NCBI GenBank assembly: GCA_900088475.1
Contig: FLMG01001519.1
Location: 1 to 31,001 of the forward strand
Length of the DNA stretch: 31,001 bases
Source: Hyphochytrium catenoides
Taxonomy: Eukaryota > Sar > Hyphochytriomycetes > Hyphochytriales > Hyphochytriaceae
Direction: 5' to 3'
A program made the translations under genes and the position numbers. The number at the start of each line of letters is the position of its first letter. Within the stretch, counting starts at the first letter, position 1. Below are positions 10,312 through 19,503 of the stretch, in pieces. Under the pieces are notes generated by a model that saw nothing but the letters and a program-made list of their open reading frames with translations, did no database searches and was not told the origin of the DNA.

Positions 10312-11226
10312 ATGACCTTGGACTGTGCTTATAACTCTATGTGCAACGGTCATCAGCAGCAAGGAAGCTCCCTGGTGACCGCTGAGTATTCAGGCGGTGC
10401 ATCCCGGCGCCACAGTCCTTTTCCAAGCTTTAGAAAGCCTGACAGAAGAGAGCAATGTGTGAGACGACAAGAAACCTTATCGCCAAGCCCTGAACGGACT
10501 CTAAGAAGAGAGATGTCCAAGCGGCCGCCCCCACCTTCAAAAGCAGAACCCAAATGGGGCACCGTGGGAAGAAAAGCTAGAGAAGGGCCGAAACGCTTGG
10601 CTCTTCCTCGTCTAGAAACCTTGCCAGCTGCAGGTGCCAGTTCGCCGCCCGCTGCCTTACCCTCTTCTCAACAAGCAGCCAGCGCTGCAGGCGGCGTACT
10701 GCCTTGCGGAGTAACAGGATGTGGCCAACCCTCTCTCGGCTCTGAAGGTGTCTGCGAAGCCCACCATGCTGCCTCCTCCTCTCCTCAAAGCTCTAGTACC
10801 AAAGGAAAACATCCGCGATGCAGACAAGAAGGTTGCAAGAAGCAGGCCGTCAGAGGAGGAGTCTGCATATCTCACGGCGCTGTTGTCAAGTACAATCGCT
10901 GCAAGACGCCCGGCTGTCAGAAGTACGCCCGATCACAAGGCGTTTGCGTCCAACATGGAGCAAAGAGCCCGCGTTGTCGCGTGGAAGGGTGTATGAAGCA
11001 AGCCGTCCAAAAGGGCATCTGTATCGGACATGGCGCGCGTGTGAGCTATAAGCGCTGCGCCATCAGCGGCTGCCATGCCCACGCTAACAACACTATAGGC
11101 TTGTGCGGGAAACATCAGACACCGGACCGCTATGTGCAGTGCGGAGTGACGGATTGTCCACGGTATGCGAAGATTAATGGTCGCTGTTTGGAGCACCAGA
11201 AGCAACTGTTCAGTCCGGGAGCCTAA
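10312..11226 (+). CDS. Six-finger C-x4-C-x(10-11)-C-x3-H zinc-finger protein (WRKY19-like type)
   Basis: Protein of about 304 residues from the ATG at 10312. The frame stays open upstream to 10180, which would add 44 residues, but a TATA box lies inside that stretch. The N-terminal half is basic, Pro/Ser/Ala-rich and probably disordered. The C-terminal half carries six tandem units of the form C-x4-C-x(10-11)-C-x3-H: CGVTGC, CRQEGC, CKTPGC, CRVEGC, CAISGC and CGVTDC, each closing with a Cys-x3-His such as CISH, CVQH or CIGH. This short zinc-binding unit is what stramenopile genomes annotate as WRKY19-like zinc-finger protein, although no WRKY domain is present. The role is inferred to be nuclear and nucleic-acid binding; direct functional data for the family are scarce. 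Single exon. Confidence 0.88.
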   Translation: MTLDCAYNSMCNGHQQQGSSLVTAEYSGGASRRHSPFPSFRKPDRREQCVRRQETLSPSPERTLRREMSKRPPPPSKAEPKWGTVGRKAREGPKRLALPRLETLPAAGASSPPAALPSSQQAASAAGGVLPCGVTGCGQPSLGSEGVCEAHHAASSSPQSSSTKGKHPRCRQEGCKKQAVRGGVCISHGAVVKYNRCKTPGCQKYARSQGVCVQHGAKSPRCRVEGCMKQAVQKGICIGHGARVSYKRCAISGCHAHANNTIGLCGKHQTPDRYVQCGVTDCPRYAKINGRCLEHQKQLFSPGA

Positions 11227-12449
11227 GGAACTACTATTTCAGAGGCCATAGCCTTTATGGTCCAGGTTCTTTGTTAGCTGGCACCCATTGCCATTTGTTC
11301 ATATTGCAATGACGGGCAACGCGGCGGCGTATGTCACGATCTCCCCATCATGGAAGGGAGGGGAAGAGGAGAGGCTAGTATGTCCCTGTGCTCTACCGCC
11401 ACCTTCCACTGTTTTCTAGATGATTGGGATATTGTTACCTACTAGACCGTTGATGCGCCCGCTGCTCCCTGCTGCATATATGGCATGCGACAGGGAGTAA
11501 ACTTATATATAAGCGTTTTACTAGCACTGCTGATTTTAAATAAACAGAGTGAGCCTATTCTCCCATGAAACTTCTTCTCATATCAAATTCTCGGGGTCTG
11601 AAGCGAGGGCTCATATCAGAAGCCGTTGGTCGCTTCCCTTAGTACCCTGGAGGACCCGGAAGGCGGTCAGCGCCGAAGGGGCGGGCTGGGGAACGGCAGC
11701 GGCGGTGGTCGAGCAGGCAATAATACTCGAGAAAAGAAAGAGAAGTAGGACTCCTGGTGTCAGCAGGCAGAATGGCGGCAGCCCGCAGCACGCAGCTAGC
11801 AGTAACAGCGTTATCATGTCCAAGCCGCGCCGCAGGCAGGCGGCGGCTACCCTGACCTGACCTGAGCTGCACTGACTCTCGAGCTCTTGTGACGAAGGTT
11901 CGTAACATCACAGCATGTCCCTTCGCTCATGGAAGGTTATCGAATATACACTCGAACTAGTTATCAGAAAGAGATTATCAAGTTCGGATGCCGAGAGACA
12001 CAGCCGTTACTCGTCACAGTACATCAGAGAATCTCTGTCTTGTCTGGAAAGGGCAGGAAGCAAGAAGCTTGTTGATCCATGATAATAGGGATCCTTGCAC
12101 AGTGGTAGAGAGTAGTCCTCGAGTTAGTAGACTGATGACAACCAGTGCACTCCCAGCTGGGCTCAACAGAGGGCTCAGAATGTCAATCATACGTCGTAGA
12201 AGTATAGCAAGGAGAGAGGGAACCAGCAAGGAGGGATCGAGGCTTTGAACTACAGCGGCTATCGTTTTAAGATCCAAGAGCTAGAATTCGCCATTGAGGC
12301 GCACTTGCCTAGAAAAGAAAAGGGCGCTATCAAGCCTTTGAGCCATCAGGACGGCCACATATTCATGCCTTTACGTCCTTTGGCGGTCAACTGACTAGGA
12401 CACAAGCGGAGGACTTGCCTGCATTTACTTTGCTAAACGTGGTGGTATC
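11227..12449. other. Intergenic region between zinc-finger and kelch genes
   Basis: The 3' side of the zinc-finger gene and the 5' side of the kelch gene. A TATATA-rich palindrome (CTTATATATAAG) lies near 11502 and an AAATAAA near 11539. The longest open frames (11549-11860 + and 11639-11911 -) sit in a GC-rich patch and show no domain; the + one opens with GTG rather than ATG. No supported gene. Confidence 0.5.
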
Positions 12450-13472
12450 ATGAAGCTTCAATTTTCTAAGCCAGACACCAAGGGCAAAAAGCCTGAAGCT
12501 AGGGGCGGACACACATGTATCTGGGTGCAGGACCAGCTTATCATCTTTGGCGGGCACTTCTATAGCGGGAATGGCTCCTTTACCTATCTCAACGACGTTC
12601 ACCTCTTTGACCTACAGACCAACTCTTGGACAGAAGTGAGAACAAACGGCCTCCCGCCAAAGCCTCGATATGGCCATACAGCTGCCCTTTGCGGCAAGAA
12701 GATGTATGTTTTTGGTGGCAGAGGCGCTGATGGCCACGTCTTTCGTGACATCTACTCCTTGGACCTAGCGTCTTGCGAGTGGGAGGAGATCACACCTACC
12801 ACTGTGATACCAGCCCCAAGGTTTGGCCACTGTGCGGTGGCTGTGGACGAGAAAATAGTGGTTTTCGGCGGCTGGGACGGGCAGCAAACGTTGCCCCCAG
12901 ATATATGGCTCTTTGACACAGTCAAACATATCTGGGAAAACCCCGAGGTATCAGGTTCGCCGCCTTCGTCGCGCCATGGAGCCACCATGACAATGATCAA
13001 CACCGGTGATAGGCGACAGTTGTACGTCTTTGGCGGTTATAATGTGCAGAAGGGCTCGAACCCCGTCTACACGCGTGACATACGATATCTAGACTTGGCC
13101 GATTACTCCTGGAACCGGCCATATGAGAGGGGCCAGCTGCCGGGAGGTAGATTCGGTCACCAGTCCCTCCTCTTAGAGGGTTCTGGGTTGATCCTGACTT
13201 TGGGCGGCTGGACGGGCCAGAAGGATCAGTACATATGTAAGGTGGAGGATGCTGTCATCAAAGCCGCTAAATTGCAGTCCTACAAATCTGACATGGTGAA
13301 GATCTTCGCCTTGGAGTTCGCCGAATGGAAGGACGCGGAATGTTGGTCCAAGGGCTCTGTGCAAAATCGGTACGGTCACACGGTGGTAGGGAAGGATGGA
13401 GTCTACTACATGTTTGGGGGCTGGGATGGCAATCGAGCGCTAAATGAGCTGTCCGAGATTCGATGCCAGTAG
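12450..13472 (+). CDS. Kelch-repeat beta-propeller protein
   Basis: A single-exon protein of 340 residues consisting almost entirely of kelch repeats. Six blades can be seen from their double-glycine strands: IIFGGHF, YVFGGRG, VVFGGWDG, YVFGGYN, LTLGGWTG and YMFGGWDG. Most are preceded by the conserved R-x-G-H signature (ARGGHT, PRYGHT, PRFGHC, SRHGAT, GRFGHQ, NRYGHT). Six blades make a closed propeller, a protein-interaction platform. No BTB, F-box, membrane segment or signal peptide is attached, so the partner and process cannot be told from sequence. The ATG at 12450 starts just before the first blade and the stop follows the last, so the protein appears complete. It converges with the pICln gene, whose stop lies 363 nt away. 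Confidence 0.93.
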   Translation: MKLQFSKPDTKGKKPEARGGHTCIWVQDQLIIFGGHFYSGNGSFTYLNDVHLFDLQTNSWTEVRTNGLPPKPRYGHTAALCGKKMYVFGGRGADGHVFRDIYSLDLASCEWEEITPTTVIPAPRFGHCAVAVDEKIVVFGGWDGQQTLPPDIWLFDTVKHIWENPEVSGSPPSSRHGATMTMINTGDRRQLYVFGGYNVQKGSNPVYTRDIRYLDLADYSWNRPYERGQLPGGRFGHQSLLLEGSGLILTLGGWTGQKDQYICKVEDAVIKAAKLQSYKSDMVKIFALEFAEWKDAECWSKGSVQNRYGHTVVGKDGVYYMFGGWDGNRALNELSEIRCQ

Positions 13473-13834
13473 AAAGAGAGGCACAGTACCATCCAAAGAG
13501 AAGAGGCATGGCACACCGCCCAATGTACGGAGAAATGGTTCAGATTAGATAGTGAGAGGCAGAAGAGTGGTAGAGTTCAACATCAAGAAGAGGATGGAGA
13601 GAGGTAACATGACCGCAGCAAGCTTGTCTAGCGTGGTACGAAGGGAGAAGGGATAAGGAGGGTATTTATAAGGAGTCAGTGCAAATATATATGTGGCTGT
13701 CCAAAGAGAGAGGTATCGAGGGGCGTATCCGCTGGGCTAGCACCGCCGGTGACCAACACTCTGTCTTGGAACGTCCCCTATTCCAAGCATCAAGCCCTCT
13801 GTCGTCATCGCATCGCCAAAGTGTGTTCCCATGG

Positions 13835-14915
13835 TCAATGATGGTCATTGGCTTCATGTTCTTCGTCATTAACGCCCTCAGCGTCGTCAAACTGTCCTTC
13901 TTGTACTCTCTCCTAAGGAGAAGCAGATGGTTGTTGCTAAGTCCAGGTCGCAAGGAGAATAGAGAAAAAGCGCACGTCTCCTTACCTCCAACCCTGGGTC
14001 AATCTGCAGCACGGAGTCCAAATGATCCAAAACTTCTTGCTAGGGAAAGAGGGAGAGAGAGAAGATCTTGTCAGCGACAGAGCCTGATGGATGGAACTCA
14101 TGCCTGGCCATGAAGCTGACCTCTCGGGCACCCAATTGAACTTCATCCGCGTTATAGATCCATTCGTCGTCTTCATCCTCTTCTACAGTTGAGAGAAGAG
14201 ATTAGTACAACGGCACTGGGCGACCAAAAAAGCGCTGGAGCCTGACTGTTACCTTCGGAATCGGGGTTTAGCTCTGCACACTCTGACATCACGCTAAAAA
14301 TAGTGCTAACTGATAAAAGAGAGGGTCCATATGGGAGTTGGGAAGTGGTAAGCTCCTAGCAGTAACTGATAAAACAAAGTTCATGTAAAGCCTACGTTGT
14401 TCTGCGCTGTCTTGGGGCACTAATCGGATCTCGACTGTGTCCTCTGAGTCCAGCTGGAAATAGTGACATTGACGCAGTGAGCCATGCATTCGAAAGAAGA
14501 TGGAATTTAAGGCATGGAGCTGCACCGCGGCAGGCATACCTGGCAATAGATGCAGGCTTCAGGAAACGCCTCAAGATCTCTAGATACCGCGTGCAGCAGA
14601 ATCGCACGAAAGTCGCACGAGACTCCTCTACCAGATTTGTCATCAGCAATCCAGACCACCCTCCTACATCGCAGGCAGACTGGGCTCAGTTCTCCACTAT
14701 CTACTCTTGCGAGGTTTGACTGACCTGGTAGTGACTATAAATTCCCCTTCGCCCTCCGGAACCGTCTCTCCTTCAGCATTGCAGCTAAAGAGCTTAATGT
14801 GCTCGAACTTAGCCCGAACTTCCTCTACCTCGCCCTCCTCATCCGTTCGAAGATGCAGACCTTCAGAAGAGACAATATCGTCTAAGCGCTCAATCATAGG
14901 CCGTGATCTGAACAT
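13835..14915 (-). CDS. CLNS1A: pICln (methylosome subunit / snRNP assembly chaperone), seven exons
   Basis: Spliced gene encoding about 205 residues. pICln holds Sm proteins for methylation by the PRMT5 complex and delivers them for snRNP assembly. Exons on the minus strand: 14915-14725, 14663-14540, 14453 to about 14376, about 14282-14253, 14182-14121, 14039-13986 and 13912-13835. Introns are about 61-93 nt, GT-AG, with consistent phases except that the exon 3 donor is ambiguous (14376, 14367 or 14396). Diagnostic pieces: the PH-like fold strands EFIVTT-R-RVVWIADD, then ILLHAVSRDLEAFPEACIY, EIRLVPQD, CAELNPDSE, the acidic stretch EEDEDDEW, and the C-terminal GQFDDAE with an acidic tail ending at a TGA. 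These match the family order from end to end. The ATG at 14915 is the first in frame; 14897 is an alternative. A TATA-like CTTTTATAAG lies about 70 nt upstream on this strand. Confidence 0.9.
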
Positions 14916-14982
14916 GATTATGTCCTGACACACTATATCAGCTTAAGGAGTTCAAGACAAAGCTGCCTAGCTCGCTTATCCT

Positions 14983-14992
14983 CTTATAAAAG
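14983..14992 (-). promoter_or_regulatory. TATA-like box upstream of pICln
   Basis: CTTTTATAAG on the minus strand, about 70 nt before the pICln ATG. On the + strand the same bases read CTTATAAAAG, so the orientation is not certain. Confidence 0.4.
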
Positions 14993-15110
14993 CTTCAGAA
15001 TGAGGCGTGAAGAAGCTCTGTTGAGCTCTCTGTTGAGCTCTCCCCAGCTGCTTCTGATTCTGAAAGACTCATCACCGCTCCCTTCCCTTCCTATCAAACC
15101 CCTCACATCC

Positions 15111-15323
15111 TCACACTACTCCCCCAGGAGTGAGCTCCAATTGAAGCTTTTTTCTCATAAAGGCCACTTCGCTTGGCCTCATCAGCTTAACTGTGTGATA
15201 ACCTGAAGGTGAAGGGACTTGCAGGGGAAAGGAGGCGTATAGTATATATTTGCCATCAAGTGTGGCAAAGAGGATCTTGATGTTGGCATCTCCCCCAGTC
15301 CTCCAACTCTGTCTCTTCCTCAT
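15111..15323 (-). CDS. Small orphan ORF of 70 residues
   Basis: Starts with ATG and ends with TGA. The translation is balanced and protein-like, for example GDANIKILFATLDGKYILYA and later SGYHTVKLMRPSEVAF. No known domain is recognised. It lies between the pICln start and the CT tract of the PGAM5-like gene, on the same strand as pICln. It may be a small gene, an exon of a larger transcript, or chance. The GTGTGAGG at its end could also act as a splice donor. Confidence 0.3.
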   Translation of the reverse strand: MRKRQSWRTGGDANIKILFATLDGKYILYASFPLQVPSPSGYHTVKLMRPSEVAFMRKKLQLELTPGGVV

Positions 15324-15345
15324 CGTTCTGTCAGTGTGTACACAA

Positions 15346-15396
15346 TATCTCTCTCTGTCTTTATCTCCTTCTCTCTCTCTCTCTCCTCGCTCCCTA

Positions 15397-15443
<47 letters not shown>
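15346..15443 (+). repeat. CT microsatellite upstream of the PGAM5-like gene
   Basis: (CT)n with a few interruptions, C/T on the + strand, 100-350 nt upstream of the candidate start codons of the downstream + strand gene. Confidence 0.9.
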
Positions 15444-15548
15444 CTGCCTCTTCTGCTCTCTCCTCTGGGAAATACCTCGTTCCTTGTCTCTTATGCCCCA
15501 TCAGTCTTTCCTTCCTTCAGTTCCCCCGCGTTGCCGTCTTCTTGACCT

Positions 15549-16745
15549 TTGCATGCCCTCCTGCTGGTCGCGCTACAGTGCCATAAGCCACCTAATCAGC
15601 TGCGAAGTCTATCTCTTCTCTTTATTTCTTCCGTTGCCCTTGATAGAACAAGCTGGTCCATTGTTCAAGGCACCGCCGAGGCCAAGTGTGTGCATGTCAT
15701 CATGCTGCCACGAGCCGGGAGAGCCATGCGAAGAGGAGCCGCACTTGGGGCGATCTCTCATTGCTTCCCCCATCCTTACTGCCACATCAGCAACAAGGCC
15801 CGATGCCTCTCTTTCAACGCGAAGGGTCACGCTTTAGCCAAAACCTCTTACTCCTTGGCTGCTGGGGCAATGAGTGTCGGACTTGCAATGTCGGGCGTGC
15901 TGTTCTTATATTCGCCTATGACTCCCGAGTCCCCAGCCTGTGAAGCTCCTCCCACCCCTTCATCCCCTTCAGGACAATGGAACGACAACTGGGATCATCG
16001 TCACTCAGATAGCCCACCTTCTGATGATGCCCAGACAAGGACTCTGATCCTTGTTCGGCACGGCCAGTACGTGGCGGCTGAGAAGGCAGAAGACCGTGTT
16101 CTGACGGAGTTAGGGCGATGTCAGGCAGAGATGACTGCCGAGCGGTTACGCTCGTTGGGACTCAACATCACTGCCATCTATATCAGCACCATGCCCAGAG
16201 CCCTAGAGACTGGACAGATCATAGCCAAAAAGTTTGGAGCTACCCCTGTGAAGCTTGACGACAATTTACAAGAAGGCATCCCCGCATGGCCCCTTCCGCC
16301 GCTAGAGAACTATCCTCTCGAACCGCACAAGGTCTTCCAGCAGTCTGGTCGTATAGAGGCGGCCTTCAGAACTTACTTCTATAGAGACGCTGGGAGGATA
16401 AAGACTAGCTCAGCTGAAGATCCGAACAGCGACGTGGCTGGTGTCCCGGCTGGCGCTAGTCCCACAGCGCCACCAGCACCCTCTGCTGAGAATCCTCCTA
16501 GTCAGAAACTTACTAGCAGCGCGAAGTCCAACGGCATTCCGCCTCCAGAACGAGTTGAGCTCGTCGTGGCGCACGGTAATGTTATAAGATATTTCCTCTG
16601 CCGCGTACTGCAGCTCCCTCCTGAGGCTTGGCTGAGGTTCGCCATTTATAATTGCGGGATCTCAATAGTGAAGATTAGGCCCAATGGACGTGTATCAGTC
16701 GTCAGCATCGGGGACACAGGTGAGCTTTCTGTCATTGACTCATGA
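15549..16745 (+). CDS. PGAM5: PGAM5-like mitochondrial histidine phosphatase
   Basis: Histidine-phosphatase-superfamily protein. PGAM5 proteins are Ser/Thr phosphatases anchored in mitochondrial membranes that act in mitochondrial quality control and cell death. The frame opens at 15549 (398 residues). The ATG at 15702 (about 347 residues) starts a basic, Ser/Ala-rich segment more like a targeting sequence and is my preferred start. Next come a hydrophobic segment (SLAAGAMSVGLAMSGVLFLY) and WNDNWDHR, which matches the WDxNWD multimerisation motif of PGAM5. The catalytic LVRHGQY follows (His171 counted from 15549), with arginine in MPRALETGQII and the second catalytic histidine in VVAHGN (His342). 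A Pro/Ser/Ala-rich insert of about 45 residues lies between the DAGRIK region and VELVVAHGN, inside the catalytic domain. Single exon. Confidence 0.9.
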   Translation: MHALLLVALQCHKPPNQLRSLSLLFISSVALDRTSWSIVQGTAEAKCVHVIMLPRAGRAMRRGAALGAISHCFPHPYCHISNKARCLSFNAKGHALAKTSYSLAAGAMSVGLAMSGVLFLYSPMTPESPACEAPPTPSSPSGQWNDNWDHRHSDSPPSDDAQTRTLILVRHGQYVAAEKAEDRVLTELGRCQAEMTAERLRSLGLNITAIYISTMPRALETGQIIAKKFGATPVKLDDNLQEGIPAWPLPPLENYPLEPHKVFQQSGRIEAAFRTYFYRDAGRIKTSSAEDPNSDVAGVPAGASPTAPPAPSAENPPSQKLTSSAKSNGIPPPERVELVVAHGNVIRYFLCRVLQLPPEAWLRFAIYNCGISIVKIRPNGRVSVVSIGDTGELSVIDS

Positions 16746-17219
16746 GATGGCCCTTCTGCTCTAACGTGGTCTTTTCTTTAGGACATCTCCCTTCCCACAT
16801 GATCACATATTCCTAAATGTTTAAGGTTGGGACGTGGGCGATTTGCAAGTCAGCTACTACTACCACTCAAAGACCATGATATGTGACAAAAACAACAAGG
16901 AAGCACTTTGAGCGCCTGGTATCTGGACGGCTACGAGGCTGAACATCTCCGCAGGCCCGCCTCAGAGCTGTAAGCCAGGGTGCCAAATGGTAAGTATGTG
17001 GATGCCTAGAAGCGCACAGAGGGGTTCAGCCTGGCTGTTCATTAGTTCTACTTTCATCAAACTGCGTAGCAACGGACTCCACAGTGGAGCATCAGATTGT
17101 TCAGAAAGTGATTGACGGGTGGTAAGTGACCAGATGAAGAGGTTGAAAAGGCAAAGAGAAAGTAGCAGCAAGTGCCTAAAAAGCGCCGTAAGGTCACTGT
17201 TAATGAGTGACTCCTGGCA
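16746..17219. other. Convergent intergenic region
   Basis: Lies between the stops of the PGAM5-like and DUF4377-like genes. A minus-strand open frame (17171-16962) is not recognisable. It probably holds both 3' untranslated regions. Confidence 0.5.
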
Positions 17220-17741
17220 TCAGCTCCTTTTGTCATTCGTTTGCAGGCCTACCACCGTGGCAAGAGTATAGTAGTTAGGCATCCATAATGACTGACGAGT
17301 ATTGGAAGATAACTGTACACGCGGACCCTCCTCACCTTCATCCACCCTGACCTTGCTCTCAACGCTCCGCAGCCGGTACATATGAGAGGGACCGTCAGCC
17401 GGAATATCTGCGAGACTAGACTGTGTCACACGCAGCTCGTATCGGAACCCTTCTTCGTAACTGAATCCGACAATCTGCTGATAGAGTGGATAGTACCCGC
17501 TCTGTTCCGTTTCACTGACAAGAAGGCACTTCATAGGGCTTTCTCCCACGCAATCAATGAGCTGTGGTCCCACGTATAGCGTAAACTCTCGTTCTGGTAC
17601 CACGCCATCTGCAGCCGCCATCCTGACGGCGAGTGCAGAAATGCTTCCCGGTTGAAGGAGCAGCAACGATACGAACAGCAGGCAAACCGAACCAGGGAAG
17701 AGTCTTCTAGCAACCCCTTCGGCTGTTCCGTGTCCAAGCAT
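17220..17741 (-). CDS. DUF4377-like secreted or membrane-anchored protein
   Basis: Protein of 173 residues if unspliced. Residues about 16-38 are a strong hydrophobic signal sequence (SVCLLFVSLLLL core). Residues about 53-131 match the DUF4377 pattern: YVGPQLIDCVGESPMKCLLV with two cysteines (64 and 72), then LYQQIVGFSYEEGFRYELRV and a YRLRSVESKV end strand. The domain is found in bacterial and protist surface or secreted proteins and has no established biochemical function. After VRVDE there is a good donor (GAAG|GTGAGG), and 87 nt downstream a TAG acceptor preceded by a CTAAC branch-like site. Removing this segment keeps the frame and gives a 144-residue protein with a shorter tail. Start: ATG at 17741. 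Converges with the PGAM5-like gene. Confidence 0.8.
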   Translation of the reverse strand: MLGHGTAEGVARRLFPGSVCLLFVSLLLLQPGSISALAVRMAAADGVVPEREFTLYVGPQLIDCVGESPMKCLLVSETEQSGYYPLYQQIVGFSYEEGFRYELRVTQSSLADIPADGPSHMYRLRSVESKVRVDEGEEGPRVQLSSNTRQSLWMPNYYTLATVVGLQTNDKRS

Positions 17742-19503
17742 TATTTCTTGGAGTCTGATGCTTGAACTATAGACTACTTTCGAGGTTCTGCTGATGAGAA
17801 GCGAAGCACGGTCACGTCCTAAAGCGGCTCGGCGGATGATAAGAACTGAGTCAGAGGGTCCGAGTCATTCTCGGCTCGGCATGAGTAGGACCTCGACGGC
17901 GCTGAGCAGGAGAAGAGCTTGAGCGCTAAACGTCATGCAATGACCTTTCTAATTTCACGTCCTCCCTGTCTCTTTCCCATTGCCCTGTCGTGCTCTCTGT
18001 CTTGCTCTCGAGATGCCGTGCTGCTCATGCCGAGGCCCAAGCAGGGGAAGGGACATCGGCCTTGGAAGCACGGAACAGTAACACCCGAAAAACCCTTCAA
18101 GCTCCACCCTCACATCACCTTCACTTACTGGTTATCAGACAGTTAGTTACCAACCGCTTATGACCTTCATCTCATCACTATCTGTCACGCTCTTGGTAGA
18201 TACAGAACTACAGACACACCGATCAGCAAATCTCAGCCCCAAGCAGCGCAAAAATCTCCGTCTGCTGTCTCTTGCCTCTTCCTATCCGCTTTTTCTGAGA
18301 TTGATCTAAGAAGGGACCTTATCCCTTTCTTCGTCTTGATGACATGGCATTGACGATCAGAGTGGAGCAGTAGGGCATTCATGGTTTTCCAACAATCTTC
18401 GTCTGTAGGCGTTCTAACTCGTGGCAAGCACGTCTCTAGAGTCAGAGGGCAATAGGGAGGTCCATGTAGACCTCTTCGGCGGAAGGCACTTAATCCTTCG
18501 AGTCAGTCCGCTCTCCAATAGAGATGTTTTGATGAGTTTACATGCCAATTTTGGTGACCGATAAGGTGGAGGTAATAGCCACGGTCCACCTCTATCAGCT
18601 TTGAAGAAGCGGGTCTATCCTGATATTTCGCCTTGGTGCTGCAGCAACTTCAACGATAACCTGACGAAGAAGTCCCACGCTGGGGTTCGACGTGGGCATG
18701 TTTATACGGCGGCCAATGATAACCATCGTCACTAGGGGCAAAAAGAATTGATAGCTGAGCTGATTTCTATAGTGATTATAAGTATCAGACGTCCGAGCTG
18801 GCTTTCTGACTTATGCCTTGGCACGAGGAGGAATTTACGACTGAGATGTACTCATTGCCATAACTTAGGCTTCTCTTTGTCTTTTAAGTTAGCGCGCTGC
18901 TCCGGCGGTCTGGAGGTGGCAATGCTCCGATGGTGATGAAACACCCTTTTGATCTCTGTTTTTTTGATGACGAAAGGAAGGCGAGGTGCCCAGGAAGACA
19001 GAGAAGAGATGTAATCTCGCGACTTTGAATTGAGCAGCAGGTCTATTCAACGAGAGTCTGCCGGTGGAAGAATGGGCTTGGTACGACGACGTTGCCCCTA
19101 TTTGGGGTTGCCGAATAGACGAGAACTTCATGCGCTGGTTTCACCCTTCTTGGTAGTCCAGGTTGAAGCCTTGAGCTATGTGTCCTCCTAGCGCTCGTCG
19201 CAACCGTATGCTCATTAGAGCCTGGCCGACGCCCGTTCGTTCTATGATTGACTGCGAGCTTCAACCAGAGCGTAGTTCTTCTTGCCATCCCGCCTGAACA
19301 CCTTCGCAAGTAGATAGAAACGGGCTTAGTCAGGCGACAGTGTACCTTCATGAAGTAGAAAGAAAAGGCTTGGCCCAGCGAAGAGGAAAGGGGTCTATGC
19401 ATTTGCCGGATATAGGAAGCCAAAGGATAGAGGAAGGTCCATCTGTCGAAAACCATGACGCATCCACAGAGAAGCTCCAAAGCGCTACTCCCCAAGCTAC
19501 AAG
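17742..19503. other. Region between DUF4377 and SOD genes with weak coding signals
   Basis: No recognisable gene. Three segments have some coding character. 17940-18146 (+) opens with a hydrophobic stretch and later reads MPRPKQGKGHRPWKHGTV. 18382-18233 (-) starts MNALLLHSDRQCHVIKTKK and runs to a stop. 19459 to about 19352 (-) reads MVFDRWTFLYPLASYIRQM and stays open to FYFMK, followed by a donor-like GTACAC. None can be joined or assigned. The first 180 nt may be promoter for the DUF4377 gene. Confidence 0.35.

Noticed and set aside
11549-11860. 103-codon frame in the zinc-finger to kelch gap
   Set aside because: It starts with GTG, has no domain, and the opposite strand is equally open in a GC-rich patch.
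18660-18700. Possible tRNA T-arm (GGTTCGA) near 18675
   Set aside because: The flanking bases do not pair into a T-stem and no acceptor, D or anticodon arms are found.
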